Part shown: positions 19,060 to 29,026 of the stretch, piece by piece
Numbering within the stretch: the first letter of the stretch is position 1
How the letters are laid out: every line of letters begins with the position of its first letter
NCBI RefSeq assembly: GCF_032818155.1
Contig: NZ_CP102590.1
Span: 1,116,001 to 1,180,000 of the forward strand
DNA: 64,000 nt
Direction of reading: 5' to 3'
Origin: Niallia taxi
Lineage (GTDB): Bacteria; Bacillota; Bacilli; Bacillales; Cytobacillaceae
The notes under the pieces: generated by a model
Database searches by the model: none
Seen by the model: the letters and a program-made list of their open reading frames with translations, nothing else
What the model was told of the DNA's origin: nothing
Made by a program: the position numbers and the translations under genes

Positions 19060-19989
19060 ATGAAAAGTGTATTAAAAGACCTATATAAAAATCGAATCTG
19101 GCTGCTTATGGTTTTACCAGGAACAATTTGGCTGCTGTTATTTTCCTATCTTCCGATGTTCGGGCAAGTGCTGGCTTTTAAAAAGTTCCGAATAGATCCT
19201 GATGGCTTTTTTGCAAGCGTCATAAACAGTGAATGGGTAGGCTTTGACAACTTTACCTATCTATTCAGTACGAATGATGCTTGGGTTATCACAAGAAATA
19301 CCATACTTTATAATCTTGTCTTTATTGTATTGGGATTAGTGACTGCAGTTGCAACCGCGGTTCTGCTCAATGAGTTAATTAATAAACGGCTGTCAAAGGT
19401 CTACCAGACGTCTATTCTGTTTCCTCATTTTATTTCATGGGTTATCGGCAGTTACTTTGTTTTCACGTTTTTGAGTACAGAGCATGGCTTGTTAAATATG
19501 ATTCTCGGATGGTTTAATGCTGACCCTGTTTCTTGGTATAACGAGTCTAAATATTGGCCGTTTATTCTGGTCATCATGAGCATTTGGAAGGGCGTGGGAT
19601 ACGGAAGTATCGTCTACTTAGCCTCCATTGTCGGGATTGACAAAACATATTATGAGGCAGCAATGATAGATGGTGCTTCGAAATGGAAACAAATAAAACA
19701 TGTTACTTTACCAATGCTTAAGCCGTTAATGATTATCTTAACAATCATGAATATTGGCCGCATTTTTAACTCCGATTTTGGATTGTTTTATCAAGTTCCA
19801 AGAGATTCAGGTTCCTTGTATGGGGTAACAAACGTTATTGATACATTTGTTTACCGAGGACTCATGAATTTAGGGGATATCGGGATGAGTACGGCAGCGG
19901 GTCTTTATCAATCGGCAGTTGGATTTATCCTCGTTATGATTACTAACTACATTGTGCGTAAAGTGGATGAGGAAAGTGCACTGTTTTAA
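19060..19989 (+). CDS. Carbohydrate ABC transporter permease, LplB-type
   Basis: This membrane subunit of an oligosaccharide importer has 309 residues and six helices. It shows the LplB-type start (LMVLPGTIWLLLFSYLPMFG) and the EAA loop AAMIDGASKWKQIKHVTLP. It pairs with the YtcP-type permease that follows. No ATPase gene is in the operon; in Bacillales such systems use a shared MsmX-type ATPase. The neighbouring mannosidases point to N-glycan fragments as substrate. Confidence 0.9.
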   Translation: MKSVLKDLYKNRIWLLMVLPGTIWLLLFSYLPMFGQVLAFKKFRIDPDGFFASVINSEWVGFDNFTYLFSTNDAWVITRNTILYNLVFIVLGLVTAVATAVLLNELINKRLSKVYQTSILFPHFISWVIGSYFVFTFLSTEHGLLNMILGWFNADPVSWYNESKYWPFILVIMSIWKGVGYGSIVYLASIVGIDKTYYEAAMIDGASKWKQIKHVTLPMLKPLMIILTIMNIGRIFNSDFGLFYQVPRDSGSLYGVTNVIDTFVYRGLMNLGDIGMSTAAGLYQSAVGFILVMITNYIVRKVDEESALF

Positions 19990-20008
19990 CATTCATTTCT
20001 TTATGAAG

Positions 20009-20040
20009 GGAGGAAAAGTCGCCCTGCGGCTAAATATATG
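20009..20040 (+). promoter_or_regulatory. Shine-Dalgarno separated from its ATG by a small hairpin
   Basis: GGAGG at 20009-20013 is 24 bases from the only usable ATG (20038). Between them AGTCGC (20017-20022) can pair with GCGGCT (20026-20031) over a 3-base loop. Folding this hairpin would bring the site to about 9 bases from the ATG. No alternative in-frame start codon lies nearer. Confidence 0.5.
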
Positions 20041-21021
20041 CCAAAACTAGACCAAACAGAATCAACGCTTGAAATAGCCTCCACAAAAGGAATAAAAAAG
20101 GGAAAGACTAACTTCTCCAAAAAGTTTCGGGATCCGCATGCTTTGCATCCGGCAGCTAATGCCGTAATTAGTGTACTGCTTGGAATCCTCGCGTTTTCAT
20201 GTGTATTTCCTTTTATATATGTTATTATCATTTCCTTTACAGGAGAGGAAAGTATTGTAAGAAATGGTTTTGAGCTTATTCCAAAGGAATGGAGTATCGA
20301 TGCCTATAGGTATTTATGGGGTATGAAGGAAGCATTATTCCGCTCATATGGTGTTACAATCCTTGTAACCATTTTGGGGACTGTCATCAGTGTATTTATG
20401 ATAACCTTTTATGCCTATGCAATCTCAAGACCTCAATTTAAATATCGAAGATTCTTCACATTTCTTGCTTTTTTCACGATGCTGTTCAGCGGCGGGCTCG
20501 TGCCGACATATATCGTTGTCACACAATTTTTGCATCTAAAGAATTCGATATGGGCTTTGATTTTACCGCTTGCTATGAACGCCTTTTACATTATCATCAT
20601 GAGAACTTTCTTTCTGAAGTCTGTTTCTGAATCGATTTTAGAATCTGCAAGAATGGATGGGGCAAGTGAATGGAGAATATTCTTTCAAATCATCTTCCCA
20701 CTTTCCTTGCCGGGAATTGCCACAATAGCCCTGTTTAGTACACTAGGCTATTGGAATGATTGGTTTACAGCATTGCTGTATATAGATAACCCCAATCTCG
20801 TTCCACTCCAGGCTTTACTCATGAAAATAGAGGCAAACCTTGAATTTATGAGAAAAAATATGGATGTTGCCATCCTGCAGAAAAGTTTATTCGATACGAT
20901 ACCGCAAGAATCAGCCAAAATGGCAATGGTAGTAATCGCCACATTGCCAATTGCAGTCTCCTATCCATTTTTCCAAAAGTACTTTATTAGTGGACTGACA
21001 ATTGGTGGCGTTAAAGAATAA
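20038..21021 (+). CDS. Carbohydrate ABC transporter permease, YtcP-type
   Basis: This is the second permease of the oligosaccharide importer, with 327 residues. A hydrophilic N-terminus of about 40 residues is followed by six helices and the EAA loop ESARMDGASEWRIFFQIIFP. The family-typical end KYFISGLTIGGVKE is present. It is translated from ATG 20038, whose ribosome binding site is unusually distant and bridged by a hairpin. It works with the LplB-type permease and the two lipoproteins downstream. Confidence 0.9.
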   Translation: MPKLDQTESTLEIASTKGIKKGKTNFSKKFRDPHALHPAANAVISVLLGILAFSCVFPFIYVIIISFTGEESIVRNGFELIPKEWSIDAYRYLWGMKEALFRSYGVTILVTILGTVISVFMITFYAYAISRPQFKYRRFFTFLAFFTMLFSGGLVPTYIVVTQFLHLKNSIWALILPLAMNAFYIIIMRTFFLKSVSESILESARMDGASEWRIFFQIIFPLSLPGIATIALFSTLGYWNDWFTALLYIDNPNLVPLQALLMKIEANLEFMRKNMDVAILQKSLFDTIPQESAKMAMVVIATLPIAVSYPFFQKYFISGLTIGGVKE

Positions 21022-21042
21022 TCAAAGAAAGAGGGTAAAGTG

Positions 21043-22497
21043 ATGAAGAAGAAGAAATTAGGTCTTATGCTAGCATCCGTTTTGGCAGCTGGAGCAATTC
21101 TGTCTGCCTGTAGTAAGGACAGTTCTACAGATGGTGGCGGTGCTGATGGTGACAAGCCATATGAAATCAAATGGTATACGATTGGAACACCACAAAAGGA
21201 TACCGATAAAGTTTTTGAAGAAGTAAATAAATATACAAAAGAGAAAATCAACGCTACAGTCAAAATGACGCAAATTGACTGGGGTGATTGGGACCAAAAA
21301 TCACAGGTAATGATTAATTCAGGTGAATCGTTTGATATTATTTTTACAAATGGTACCGCTTACGTTCAAAATGCCCAAAAGGGTGCATTTTTAGCTGTAG
21401 ATGATCTGTTAGAAAAGGAAGGTAAAGCACTTAAAGACGTAATCAATCCTGATTTGCTGGAAGGAAATAAGGTTGACGGAAAACTTTATGGTATCCCTGC
21501 AAACAAAGAGGTTGCCAGACAGGATGTTTATACATTTAACAAACGTCTTGCAGACGAATATGGTTTTGATCTTTCAAAGGTTAAAACATTGCAAGACCTT
21601 GAACCAATGCTGAAAACAATCAAAGAAAATGAATCTGGAATCACACCGATGGCAACATTTAAAGCACCATTACGTTACGACTATGTTGTCAATAATGAAA
21701 TGCCTTTTGCCTTCCCGTTTGAAGGAGACACAGACAAGGTTATTAATCCATTTGATACGGATGATGCGATGCAGCAATATAAAACAATGCGGAAGTACTA
21801 TAAAGCAGGCTACTTAAAAGAAGATGCAGCTACAAGCAAAGACAGCTGGCCGATGGATGTGGAAAACTGGTTTGTCCGTATGGGCGGTTCCCAGCCGTAT
21901 GCTGATTTACTATGGTCACGTTCTGCTAAGTATGAAGTAGTGTCTGTTCCTTCTGAAGAGCCGACAATTATTAATGATTCTGTTTCTGGTTCGATTCAGG
22001 CAATTTCTGCAACATCAAAAAATCCTGAAAAAGCGATGGAGTTTTTAACACTGCTTAATACAGACCCATATCTTCGCAACCTTGTCGATAAAGGAATTGA
22101 AGGAACTCATTACAAAAAGAATGATGACGGCACGATTGAAGATTTGCCGGCACGTATTGACGGTTATAACATGCCATCGTATTCTTTAGGAAATCACTTT
22201 ATCTTAGATTTATATAAAGATGATCCAAAGGATAAATGGGAGAAATTTAAGGAATTTAACGCTTCTGCTGTAAAAGCTCCGTCACTAGGATTTAAGTTTA
22301 ATAGTGATCCAGTGCGCTCAGAGCTTGCGGCGATTACTAATATTTCACAGGAATTTTACCCAGCCTTGGCAACAGGCTCTGTGGACCCAGAAGAATACTT
22401 GCCGAAATTCAATGAAAAATTGAAGGAAGCAGGGTTGGAAAAGGTACTAACAGAAATTCAAAAGCAATTTGATGACTGGAAAGGCTCTCAGCAATAA
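21043..22497 (+). CDS. Oligosaccharide-binding lipoprotein (copy 1)
   Basis: This is the extracellular receptor of the importer, 484 residues long. The lipobox LSAC gives an acylated Cys at about residue 23. It belongs to the LplA/YtcQ-like family 1 solute-binding proteins (KWYTIGTPQKDTDKVFEEVN near the N-terminus). It starts at ATG 21043, not at the GTG one codon upstream. The next gene is a paralogue of identical length, about 80-85% identical by eye. The copies differ at possible ligand positions (TNGTAYVQN here versus TFGNNYVQN; RMGGSQPYAD versus RMGYYQPYAE). Confidence 0.9.
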   Translation: MKKKKLGLMLASVLAAGAILSACSKDSSTDGGGADGDKPYEIKWYTIGTPQKDTDKVFEEVNKYTKEKINATVKMTQIDWGDWDQKSQVMINSGESFDIIFTNGTAYVQNAQKGAFLAVDDLLEKEGKALKDVINPDLLEGNKVDGKLYGIPANKEVARQDVYTFNKRLADEYGFDLSKVKTLQDLEPMLKTIKENESGITPMATFKAPLRYDYVVNNEMPFAFPFEGDTDKVINPFDTDDAMQQYKTMRKYYKAGYLKEDAATSKDSWPMDVENWFVRMGGSQPYADLLWSRSAKYEVVSVPSEEPTIINDSVSGSIQAISATSKNPEKAMEFLTLLNTDPYLRNLVDKGIEGTHYKKNDDGTIEDLPARIDGYNMPSYSLGNHFILDLYKDDPKDKWEKFKEFNASAVKAPSLGFKFNSDPVRSELAAITNISQEFYPALATGSVDPEEYLPKFNEKLKEAGLEKVLTEIQKQFDDWKGSQQ

Positions 22498-22508
22498 GAA
22501 ATATACTT

Positions 22509-22536
22509 CAAGCTGGATTATTCTTTCCAGCTTGAT
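22509..22536 (+). other. Hairpin after the first binding-protein gene
   Basis: TCAAGCTGGA pairs with TCCAGCTTGA across a short loop, with no T run. It is probably an mRNA 3'-end stabiliser for the receptor transcript, not a full terminator. Confidence 0.5.
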
Positions 22537-22561
22537 CTGTATCCATCCATATAGTTATATG

Positions 22562-22620
22562 TCTTCGATCCTTCCTATTGTATAATCCATGAACTGTTAA
22601 CTTGAATAGTGGAGGGATTG
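22562..22620 (+). repeat. Relic of a duplicated kinase leader between the two receptor genes
   Basis: TCTTCGATCCTT (22562) to GAGGGATTG (22612-22620) corresponds to 24244-24303 just upstream of the histidine kinase gene, with nearly the same internal spacing (38 versus 39 bases) and scattered identities. In the second copy GAGGGATTG is the kinase ribosome binding site. Here it is followed by no kinase. It looks like the join of a tandem duplication. Confidence 0.6.
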
Positions 22621-22710
22621 GACTTAAACACCACACTCATCTGTTTTTTTATTACGATAGTTGGATGATTGCTGGCAATAGAAATATTCAATAGGAAGAG
22701 GAGAAGAGTA

Positions 22711-24165
22711 GTGAAGAAAAGAAGATTAAGTCTTATTTTATCAGCGTTTTTGGCAATCGGAACCCTTTTGTCTGCATGCAGTAAAGAAAGCGCTACACAG
22801 AGTGACAACGGTAGCGGAAACCAACCATATGAAATTAAATGGTACACACTTGGAACACCACAAAAAGATACAGAAAAGGTTTTCGAAGAGGTTAACAAGT
22901 ATACGAAGGAAAAAATAAATGCCACAGTCAAAATGACACAAATTGATTGGGGAGACTGGGACCAAAAATTTCAAGTAATGATTAATTCTGGTGAAGAATT
23001 TGATATAATTTTTACATTTGGTAATAATTATGTTCAAAATGCTCAAAAAGGTGCATTCTTAGCTATTGATGATTTGTTAGAAAAGGAAGGGAAGGCCCTT
23101 AAAGACATAATTAATCCTGTCCTTCTGGAAGGGAATATGGTGGACGGAAAACTATATGGTATTCCTGCTAATAAGGAGGTTGCTAAACAAAATGTTTATA
23201 CGTTTAACAAACGCCTTGTGGACAAATATAAGTTTGATCTTTCCAAAGTTAAAACATTGCAGGATCTTGAACCAATGCTGAAAATAATGAAAGAAAATGA
23301 ATCTGCCATTACACCAATAGCAACATTTATGGCACCAGTGCGCTATGACATTGTGTTTAATGGTGAAATGCCTTTTGCCTTCCCATTTGAAGGAAAAACA
23401 GACAAAGTTATTAATCATTTTGAAACAGATGATGCAATGAAGCAATTTAAAACAATGCATGAGTACTATAAAGCCGGCTATTTAAAGGAAGATGCAGCAG
23501 TAAGCAAAGAAAATTGGCCAATGGATGTCGAAAACTGGTTTGTTCGTATGGGCTATTACCAGCCTTATGCCGAGTTATTATGGTCACGTGAAGCAGAGTA
23601 TGAAGTAGTGTCCATTCCTGCCGAACCAGCAGCGATTGTCAATGATTCTGTATCTGGTTCGATTCAGGCAATTTCTGCAACATCAAAAAATCCGCAGAAA
23701 GCAATGGAGTTTTTAACACTGCTTAACACAGATCCGTATCTTCGGAACCTTATTGATAAAGGTATCGAAGGAACACACTACACAAAAAATGAAGACGGTA
23801 CCATTGAAGACTTGCCTGCACGTATTGAAGGCTATAACATCCCGTCCTACACTTTGGGAAACAACTATATACTGGATTTATATAAAGGTGATCCAAAGGA
23901 TAAATGGGATAAATTTGTGGAATTTAATGATTCTGCAGTAAGAGGACCGTCACTTGGCTTCAAATTTACCAGTGATCCTGTACGCTCGGAGCTTGCCGCA
24001 ATTACAAATATTACAAAAGAATTTTACCCAGCCATTGCAACAGGTTCTGTAGACCCTGAAGAATACTTGCCGAAATTTAATAAAAAATTAAAAGAAGCAG
24101 GAGTAGACAAGGTGTTAACAGAAATTCAGAAGCAATTTGATGAGTGGAAAAGCACTCAGAAATAA
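22711..24165 (+). CDS. Oligosaccharide-binding lipoprotein (copy 2)
   Basis: This is a paralogue of the preceding receptor, also 484 residues, with lipobox LSAC. The start is GTG 22711, because AGGAAGAGGAG lies just upstream and the earlier frame extension (from 22669) has no ribosome binding site. Most sequence is shared with copy 1, including the whole C-terminal half. Having two receptors for one permease pair suggests different glycan sizes or forms, or higher capacity. It is followed by the two-component genes. Confidence 0.9.
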   Translation: MKKRRLSLILSAFLAIGTLLSACSKESATQSDNGSGNQPYEIKWYTLGTPQKDTEKVFEEVNKYTKEKINATVKMTQIDWGDWDQKFQVMINSGEEFDIIFTFGNNYVQNAQKGAFLAIDDLLEKEGKALKDIINPVLLEGNMVDGKLYGIPANKEVAKQNVYTFNKRLVDKYKFDLSKVKTLQDLEPMLKIMKENESAITPIATFMAPVRYDIVFNGEMPFAFPFEGKTDKVINHFETDDAMKQFKTMHEYYKAGYLKEDAAVSKENWPMDVENWFVRMGYYQPYAELLWSREAEYEVVSIPAEPAAIVNDSVSGSIQAISATSKNPQKAMEFLTLLNTDPYLRNLIDKGIEGTHYTKNEDGTIEDLPARIEGYNIPSYTLGNNYILDLYKGDPKDKWDKFVEFNDSAVRGPSLGFKFTSDPVRSELAAITNITKEFYPAIATGSVDPEEYLPKFNKKLKEAGVDKVLTEIQKQFDEWKSTQK

Positions 24166-24243
24166 AGGAGAAAATATTAGGCTGAGTAATGGATATTCTG
24201 TTTCCAAACGAATTTATTTGTAACAGCAGAGAAAACATTCTCA

Positions 24244-24303
24244 TCTTCGATCCTTAACCATTTGGATAACTAAAACTGACATCTTAACATAATTGAGGGA
24301 TTG
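24244..24303 (+). repeat. Kinase leader sequence that is also found at 22562
   Basis: This is the intact counterpart of the relic at 22562-22620. It ends with the GAGGGATTG that serves as ribosome binding site for the kinase ATG at 24307. Confidence 0.55.
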
Positions 24304-24306
24304 AAA

Positions 24307-26097
24307 ATGAATTTGAACCAGAATAGCCGCTTTCATGAAAAAATATTTAATAAATTGTTTTTAGCCTCATCTATCACTATTGTTGTAACCGTTATTATAT
24401 TGATTGTAACCATCACTAACTATTATTCTGAAATAATTATCCAGAAGGAAGTTAATGTTACTACAAGAACAATAGAAAGGGTAGAGGATTATTTCTCTGC
24501 CAAAGATTCAGATATAAATAAAGCGATAAGTGATATTTATGTTCAAGGTGATTTAATCGATGATATCTCCTTTGCTCTTCATAATGGCTATGGGAAATAT
24601 TTAGAATACCGCCTTGATCGATTTACAGAGGATCAGTCTTATTTTCCTAGTAATCTTGATACGTATTTTAATGGTTTTTTTAGTCAAGATAGTGATATTA
24701 ACGCCATTAGTTTACGTTCATTAGATAATGCCGGAGTTGAATATTTGCTCATCAATAATTATCTTCGCTGGAATAGTAGTATTAATGAGGAAAAAGCAAC
24801 AGATACCCTGCAGGAAGGGGACACTAACTTAATTGAGGCAGGTCTTCCGAAAGGGCGGATATTAAAGGATACAATCACGAAAAGGGTTGTCATTAATAAT
24901 CCCGTCACATTGGAGAAAATAGGTGAAATCTCCATCTATTATTCTACGGAACATTTAAATAAGATGGTCAAAAGGGATGAAGGAGCACCTGCCTCTTTCT
25001 TTTTAATCGATGCAGAGGGACAAATTATATATTCACATAATGAAGGCGTGCCTCCCGCAATTGTTGATCAACTGCGTCAAGAAACAAATGAAACAAAAAC
25101 AAGTTATAAATCTAAAAAATTTTATATAAATACTGTTGCGAATAAGGGTGACTATACATTCGTCAGCGTCATAACAGATGAAGGCTGGCAAAAGCTATCT
25201 ATTGTTAGAGGAACGATGTGGGTCGTTATCATCCTTCTTATAGTAGCAGCGATTTTAATGTCTTATACGTTTATGCGCAATTATTCGCAGCGTATTAATA
25301 AGATTGTTACAACGATTCGCCAAGTAGAAAAGGGCAACCTGGCTGCACGTGTTCCAGAATCCCAAGATGAAGATGAGTTAGCTCAGATTGCACTAAATAT
25401 TAATACGATGCTAGATGAATTGAATAATTACATTGAACAATTTTACCTGCTTACTATGAAGCAGCAGCAAGCGGAATTAAAAGCACTTCAAGCACAGATT
25501 AACCCCCATTTTTTATTTAATACGCTTGAAGCAATTCGCATGGTTGCAGTCTTGGAGGGCTCCAAGACCTCCAGCAAAATGATCGTCCATTTAGCAAAGC
25601 TATTCCGCTATTCATTGGAATCGAAGGATATTGTACCGTTCTACACCGAAATTGAATATGTCAAACAATATTTAACCTTAATGCAGTTTAAACATCCTGA
25701 TAAGCTGAAGATTCAGTTTCATATTCCAGACGAATTAGAACACACACCTGTTCAAAAGTTAATCCTTCAGCCGATTATAGAAAACTATTTTGTTCATGGC
25801 TTTAAAAAGGATCGTGCCGATAATGAGTTAATTATTTATGCGGTGAATCGTGGAGAAAAAATAGATATATGTATTGAGGATAACGGCAAGGGAATGTCTG
25901 AGGAAGAACTGGCCAACATTGTTCACCATATTAATTGTGAAGAGGGCGATGAAATGAAGTCAATTGGATTGAGGAATATTCATCAGCGTTTGAAAGTAAA
26001 GTACGGAGAGCAGTACGGGCTTTCACTAGAGAGCACTAAAAACACTGGAACAAAGGTCACTTTGTCCATTCCGGTTCAGGGGATTGCCTATGTATAA
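24307..26097 (+). CDS. YesM-family sensor histidine kinase
   Basis: This membrane sensor has 596 residues. It has an N-terminal helix (about 18-42), a large extracellular sensing region, a second helix (about 300-322), HAMP, a His_kinase domain with the phosphorylated His in PHFLFNTLEAIRMVA (about residue 400), and a C-terminal ATPase with the N box PIIENYFVHGF and G box DNGKGMS. The ATG at 24307 is preferred over the TTG at 24301. It overlaps the next gene, its cognate YesN-type regulator. By context it senses N-glycan fragments or the loaded receptor. Confidence 0.92.
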   Translation: MNLNQNSRFHEKIFNKLFLASSITIVVTVIILIVTITNYYSEIIIQKEVNVTTRTIERVEDYFSAKDSDINKAISDIYVQGDLIDDISFALHNGYGKYLEYRLDRFTEDQSYFPSNLDTYFNGFFSQDSDINAISLRSLDNAGVEYLLINNYLRWNSSINEEKATDTLQEGDTNLIEAGLPKGRILKDTITKRVVINNPVTLEKIGEISIYYSTEHLNKMVKRDEGAPASFFLIDAEGQIIYSHNEGVPPAIVDQLRQETNETKTSYKSKKFYINTVANKGDYTFVSVITDEGWQKLSIVRGTMWVVIILLIVAAILMSYTFMRNYSQRINKIVTTIRQVEKGNLAARVPESQDEDELAQIALNINTMLDELNNYIEQFYLLTMKQQQAELKALQAQINPHFLFNTLEAIRMVAVLEGSKTSSKMIVHLAKLFRYSLESKDIVPFYTEIEYVKQYLTLMQFKHPDKLKIQFHIPDELEHTPVQKLILQPIIENYFVHGFKKDRADNELIIYAVNRGEKIDICIEDNGKGMSEEELANIVHHINCEEGDEMKSIGLRNIHQRLKVKYGEQYGLSLESTKNTGTKVTLSIPVQGIAYV

Positions 26098-27595
26098 GGT
26101 GCTGCTTGCGGATGATGAACCGATCATTACTAAAGGACTGTCAGCCATACTCGATTGGGAAGATTACGGATTTGAGATTGTGCATACTGCAGAAAGCGGC
26201 GAGGAAGCACTTTCCTATATTAAACAACATTCTATCGACATTTTAATTTCGGATATATTAATGGGCGAAATGTCGGGTCTTGACCTAATACAAGAGGTGA
26301 AAAGCATTCGGTCTGAGATTAAAAGCATTGTTTTAACAGGCTACCAAGAGTTTGATTATCTTAAACGAGGGCTGTTATTAGGGATTGAAAACTATTTGGT
26401 TAAACCTGTAGATGAAGAGGAATTATTGAAAACGCTTCAAGCGGTGGGGATGAAGTTAAAGGTTGCAATGGCAAACAGCAGGGCTAAGGAATCAACCACA
26501 ATGCTGGATAATACGATGTGGAGCTATTTGACTGGAGAAATAGACAAGCATGATTGTCTGGAGCGATTAGCATTATACAATATTCACTTAAACCAGCCAT
26601 ATTACAATGTGTCTATTTTAAATATTGAACATTATCATCAGCAGGATGTTGTAAATGACATTCGCCACTTCCTTGAAACTAACTACTCTTCTTTATGTTT
26701 TAATAATCCTAATCAGGAAATAGTGATTATTTTTGGCGGTGCAAGTGAGGAAGAACTGATAAATTATAATCAGCGCTTAGTAGAGGACCTGCAGCAAGAA
26801 GATAGAGGGATTGGCTCCTTTTATTTAACAATGGGAAAGCCAGTCCGTTTGATTGATGAATTGGAAGATAGTTTTTCATTAGCAAGAGATTACAGCATGA
26901 TGCAGTTATATTTAGAGCCGAATATACTTATTTCCAATAAACTAACTATTGATCGACAAGAAGAGCTAAAAAAGCAGCAGCAATTAAAAGAAATTATAGT
27001 AAAACGACTCATGAATGCAGAGGAAGAATCATTAGAGCTGATTGACTTATATTTTAAGAATTTAACAGAGAAGAACAATATCATTTCACCTCAAGTGGCG
27101 AAAAAATATACATTTGATTTGATCTCCTATATTCATCACTCCCTGCAAACAGAGGAGCTTTGTTTATATTCAGCTGTTGTGGAACGGATCGTGTATAGTT
27201 CAGATATCAGGCAAATGAAGGATATATTAATGGAATATTGTTATGAGTTGATTCTCACCATTCATGACCATGTTCATTTACGAAGTCCAATTGTTCAAAA
27301 TGTCCTTACATTTATCCATACTCACTTTGACCAAGGCTTGTCCTTAAAGACGCTAGGGCAGCAATTTCATGTGAATGCTATTTACTTAGGACAATTATTT
27401 CAAAAAGAGGTTGGAGTCGTCTTCTCTGAATATATAAATCGGTACCGCTTGGAGAAAGCGAAGGAACTGTTAAAAACAACCCATTATCGAGCAGGAGATA
27501 TTGGCAAAAAAGTAGGGTATTCTGACACAACTTATTTCTATAAGCAATTTAAAAAAATCGTAGGTACAACACCAAGTGAGTGGCGGAAAATTTAA
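26090..27595 (+). CDS. YesN-family response regulator (receiver plus AraC HTH)
   Basis: Residues 1-120 form a receiver with acidic pocket DDE (residues 9-11), the phosphorylated Asp in ILISDILMGEMSG and the conserved Lys in NYLVKPVDEEEL. A middle linker is followed by a C-terminal AraC-type double HTH (about 400-500; FHVNAIYLGQLFQKEVG and YSDTTYFYKQFKKIVG). The ATG at 26090 lies inside the 3' end of the kinase gene (8-base overlap), so translation is coupled. It probably activates the glycan operons. Confidence 0.92.
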   Translation: MYKVLLADDEPIITKGLSAILDWEDYGFEIVHTAESGEEALSYIKQHSIDILISDILMGEMSGLDLIQEVKSIRSEIKSIVLTGYQEFDYLKRGLLLGIENYLVKPVDEEELLKTLQAVGMKLKVAMANSRAKESTTMLDNTMWSYLTGEIDKHDCLERLALYNIHLNQPYYNVSILNIEHYHQQDVVNDIRHFLETNYSSLCFNNPNQEIVIIFGGASEEELINYNQRLVEDLQQEDRGIGSFYLTMGKPVRLIDELEDSFSLARDYSMMQLYLEPNILISNKLTIDRQEELKKQQQLKEIIVKRLMNAEEESLELIDLYFKNLTEKNNIISPQVAKKYTFDLISYIHHSLQTEELCLYSAVVERIVYSSDIRQMKDILMEYCYELILTIHDHVHLRSPIVQNVLTFIHTHFDQGLSLKTLGQQFHVNAIYLGQLFQKEVGVVFSEYINRYRLEKAKELLKTTHYRAGDIGKKVGYSDTTYFYKQFKKIVGTTPSEWRKI

Positions 27596-27611
27596 GAAAG
27601 CGGTGATTATT

Positions 27612-29003
27612 ATGAAAATAGATTATTCTTTTCCTGAAAAGTTTTGGTGGGGAAGTGCAGCATCAGGACCACAAACGGAAGGTGCAGCGCTAATGGATGG
27701 CAGAAAGCAAAGCATTTGGGATTATTGGTACAGCATTGAGCCTGAAAGCTTTCATAATGGTGTCGGTCCTGAGCAGACATCGGATTTTTATCACAGGTTT
27801 AAAGATGATATCCAATTAATGAAAGAAACAGGGCATAACTCCTTTCGCACCTCCATTCAATGGTCACGGTTAATTCCAGACGGAACTGGACAAATAAATG
27901 AGAAAGCGGTTGATTTTTATAATCAAGTTATTGATGAGCTGCTGGCAAATGATATTGAACCGTTTATAAATCTTTACCACTTTGATATGCCAATGTGTAT
28001 GCAGGAAAAAGGCGGCTGGGAATCTCGGGAAGTAATCGATGCTTATGTCCAATATGCGAAAGCCTGCTTTCGTTTATTTGGTGATCGTGTCAAATATTGG
28101 TTCACATTTAATGAACCAATCGTTCCTGTTGAAGCCAGTTATTTATACAATTTGCATTATCCACATATCGTAGATTTCAAACGGGCTGCCGTTGTTGCAC
28201 ATCACACGATTGTTGCACACGCTAGGGCTGTTGAAGCATTTAAGGAATCGAATGCCCTTGGCCAAATCGGTATTATCCTCAACTTAACTCCTTCCTATCC
28301 AAGAAGCGAGGATAAAAAGGACAGAGCTGCCGCCCATATTGCTGATTTATTCTTTAACCGCAGCTTTCTTGACCCTGTCACAAAGGGGGAATACCCTCGT
28401 GAATTAGTTGATATTTTAGCAGACAAAGAGCTGCTTCCAATTGTCGAAGCAGGTGATTTGGAAGTAATTCGTAATAACCCGATTGACCTTTTAGGTGTGA
28501 ACTATTACCAGCCCCGCCGTGTTAAAGCAAAAGAGAACCTAGAGCCGGACAATGTACCGTTTATGCCAGAACATCTTTTTGATCCTTATATTATGCCAGG
28601 GAGAAGGATTAACCCCCACCGTGGCTGGGAAATTGCAGAGGAAGCTGTTTATGATATCATGATTGACCTTCGTGATCATTATCGTAATATCCCCTTTTTT
28701 ATTTCCGAAAATGGCATGGGGGTTGAGGGGGAAGAGAAGTTCCGCAACGAAGAGGGCTATATTGAAGATGAATACCGGATTGAGTTTGTGAAGGAGCACT
28801 TAAAATGGGTACATAAAGGCATACAGGAAGGCGCCAATTGTCTCGGATACCATATATGGACATTCATGGACAACTGGTCTTGGGCAAATGCTTATAAGAA
28901 CCGCTACGGTTTAGTAGAAGTAGATTTGAAGAATGGTAGAAAACGAACTGTAAAGAAATCAGGGAAATGGTATAAGCTGCTGGCAGAGAATAATGGATTT
29001 TAA
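27612..29003 (+). CDS. Glycoside hydrolase family 1 enzyme (beta-glycosidase)
   Basis: This cytoplasmic retaining glycosidase has 463 residues. The acid/base Glu is in TFNEPI (about residue 170) and the nucleophile Glu in ISENGMG (about residue 370). It starts at ATG 27612, 16 bases after the response regulator. GH1 includes beta-glucosidases, phospho-beta-glucosidases and beta-mannosidases. In an N-glycan locus an enzyme for the core Man-beta-1,4-GlcNAc bond is needed, so beta-mannosidase activity is an attractive but unproven guess. Confidence 0.85.
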   Translation: MKIDYSFPEKFWWGSAASGPQTEGAALMDGRKQSIWDYWYSIEPESFHNGVGPEQTSDFYHRFKDDIQLMKETGHNSFRTSIQWSRLIPDGTGQINEKAVDFYNQVIDELLANDIEPFINLYHFDMPMCMQEKGGWESREVIDAYVQYAKACFRLFGDRVKYWFTFNEPIVPVEASYLYNLHYPHIVDFKRAAVVAHHTIVAHARAVEAFKESNALGQIGIILNLTPSYPRSEDKKDRAAAHIADLFFNRSFLDPVTKGEYPRELVDILADKELLPIVEAGDLEVIRNNPIDLLGVNYYQPRRVKAKENLEPDNVPFMPEHLFDPYIMPGRRINPHRGWEIAEEAVYDIMIDLRDHYRNIPFFISENGMGVEGEEKFRNEEGYIEDEYRIEFVKEHLKWVHKGIQEGANCLGYHIWTFMDNWSWANAYKNRYGLVEVDLKNGRKRTVKKSGKWYKLLAENNGF

Positions 29004-29026
29004 ACTGACTGGAGAGTGGTAATCTG

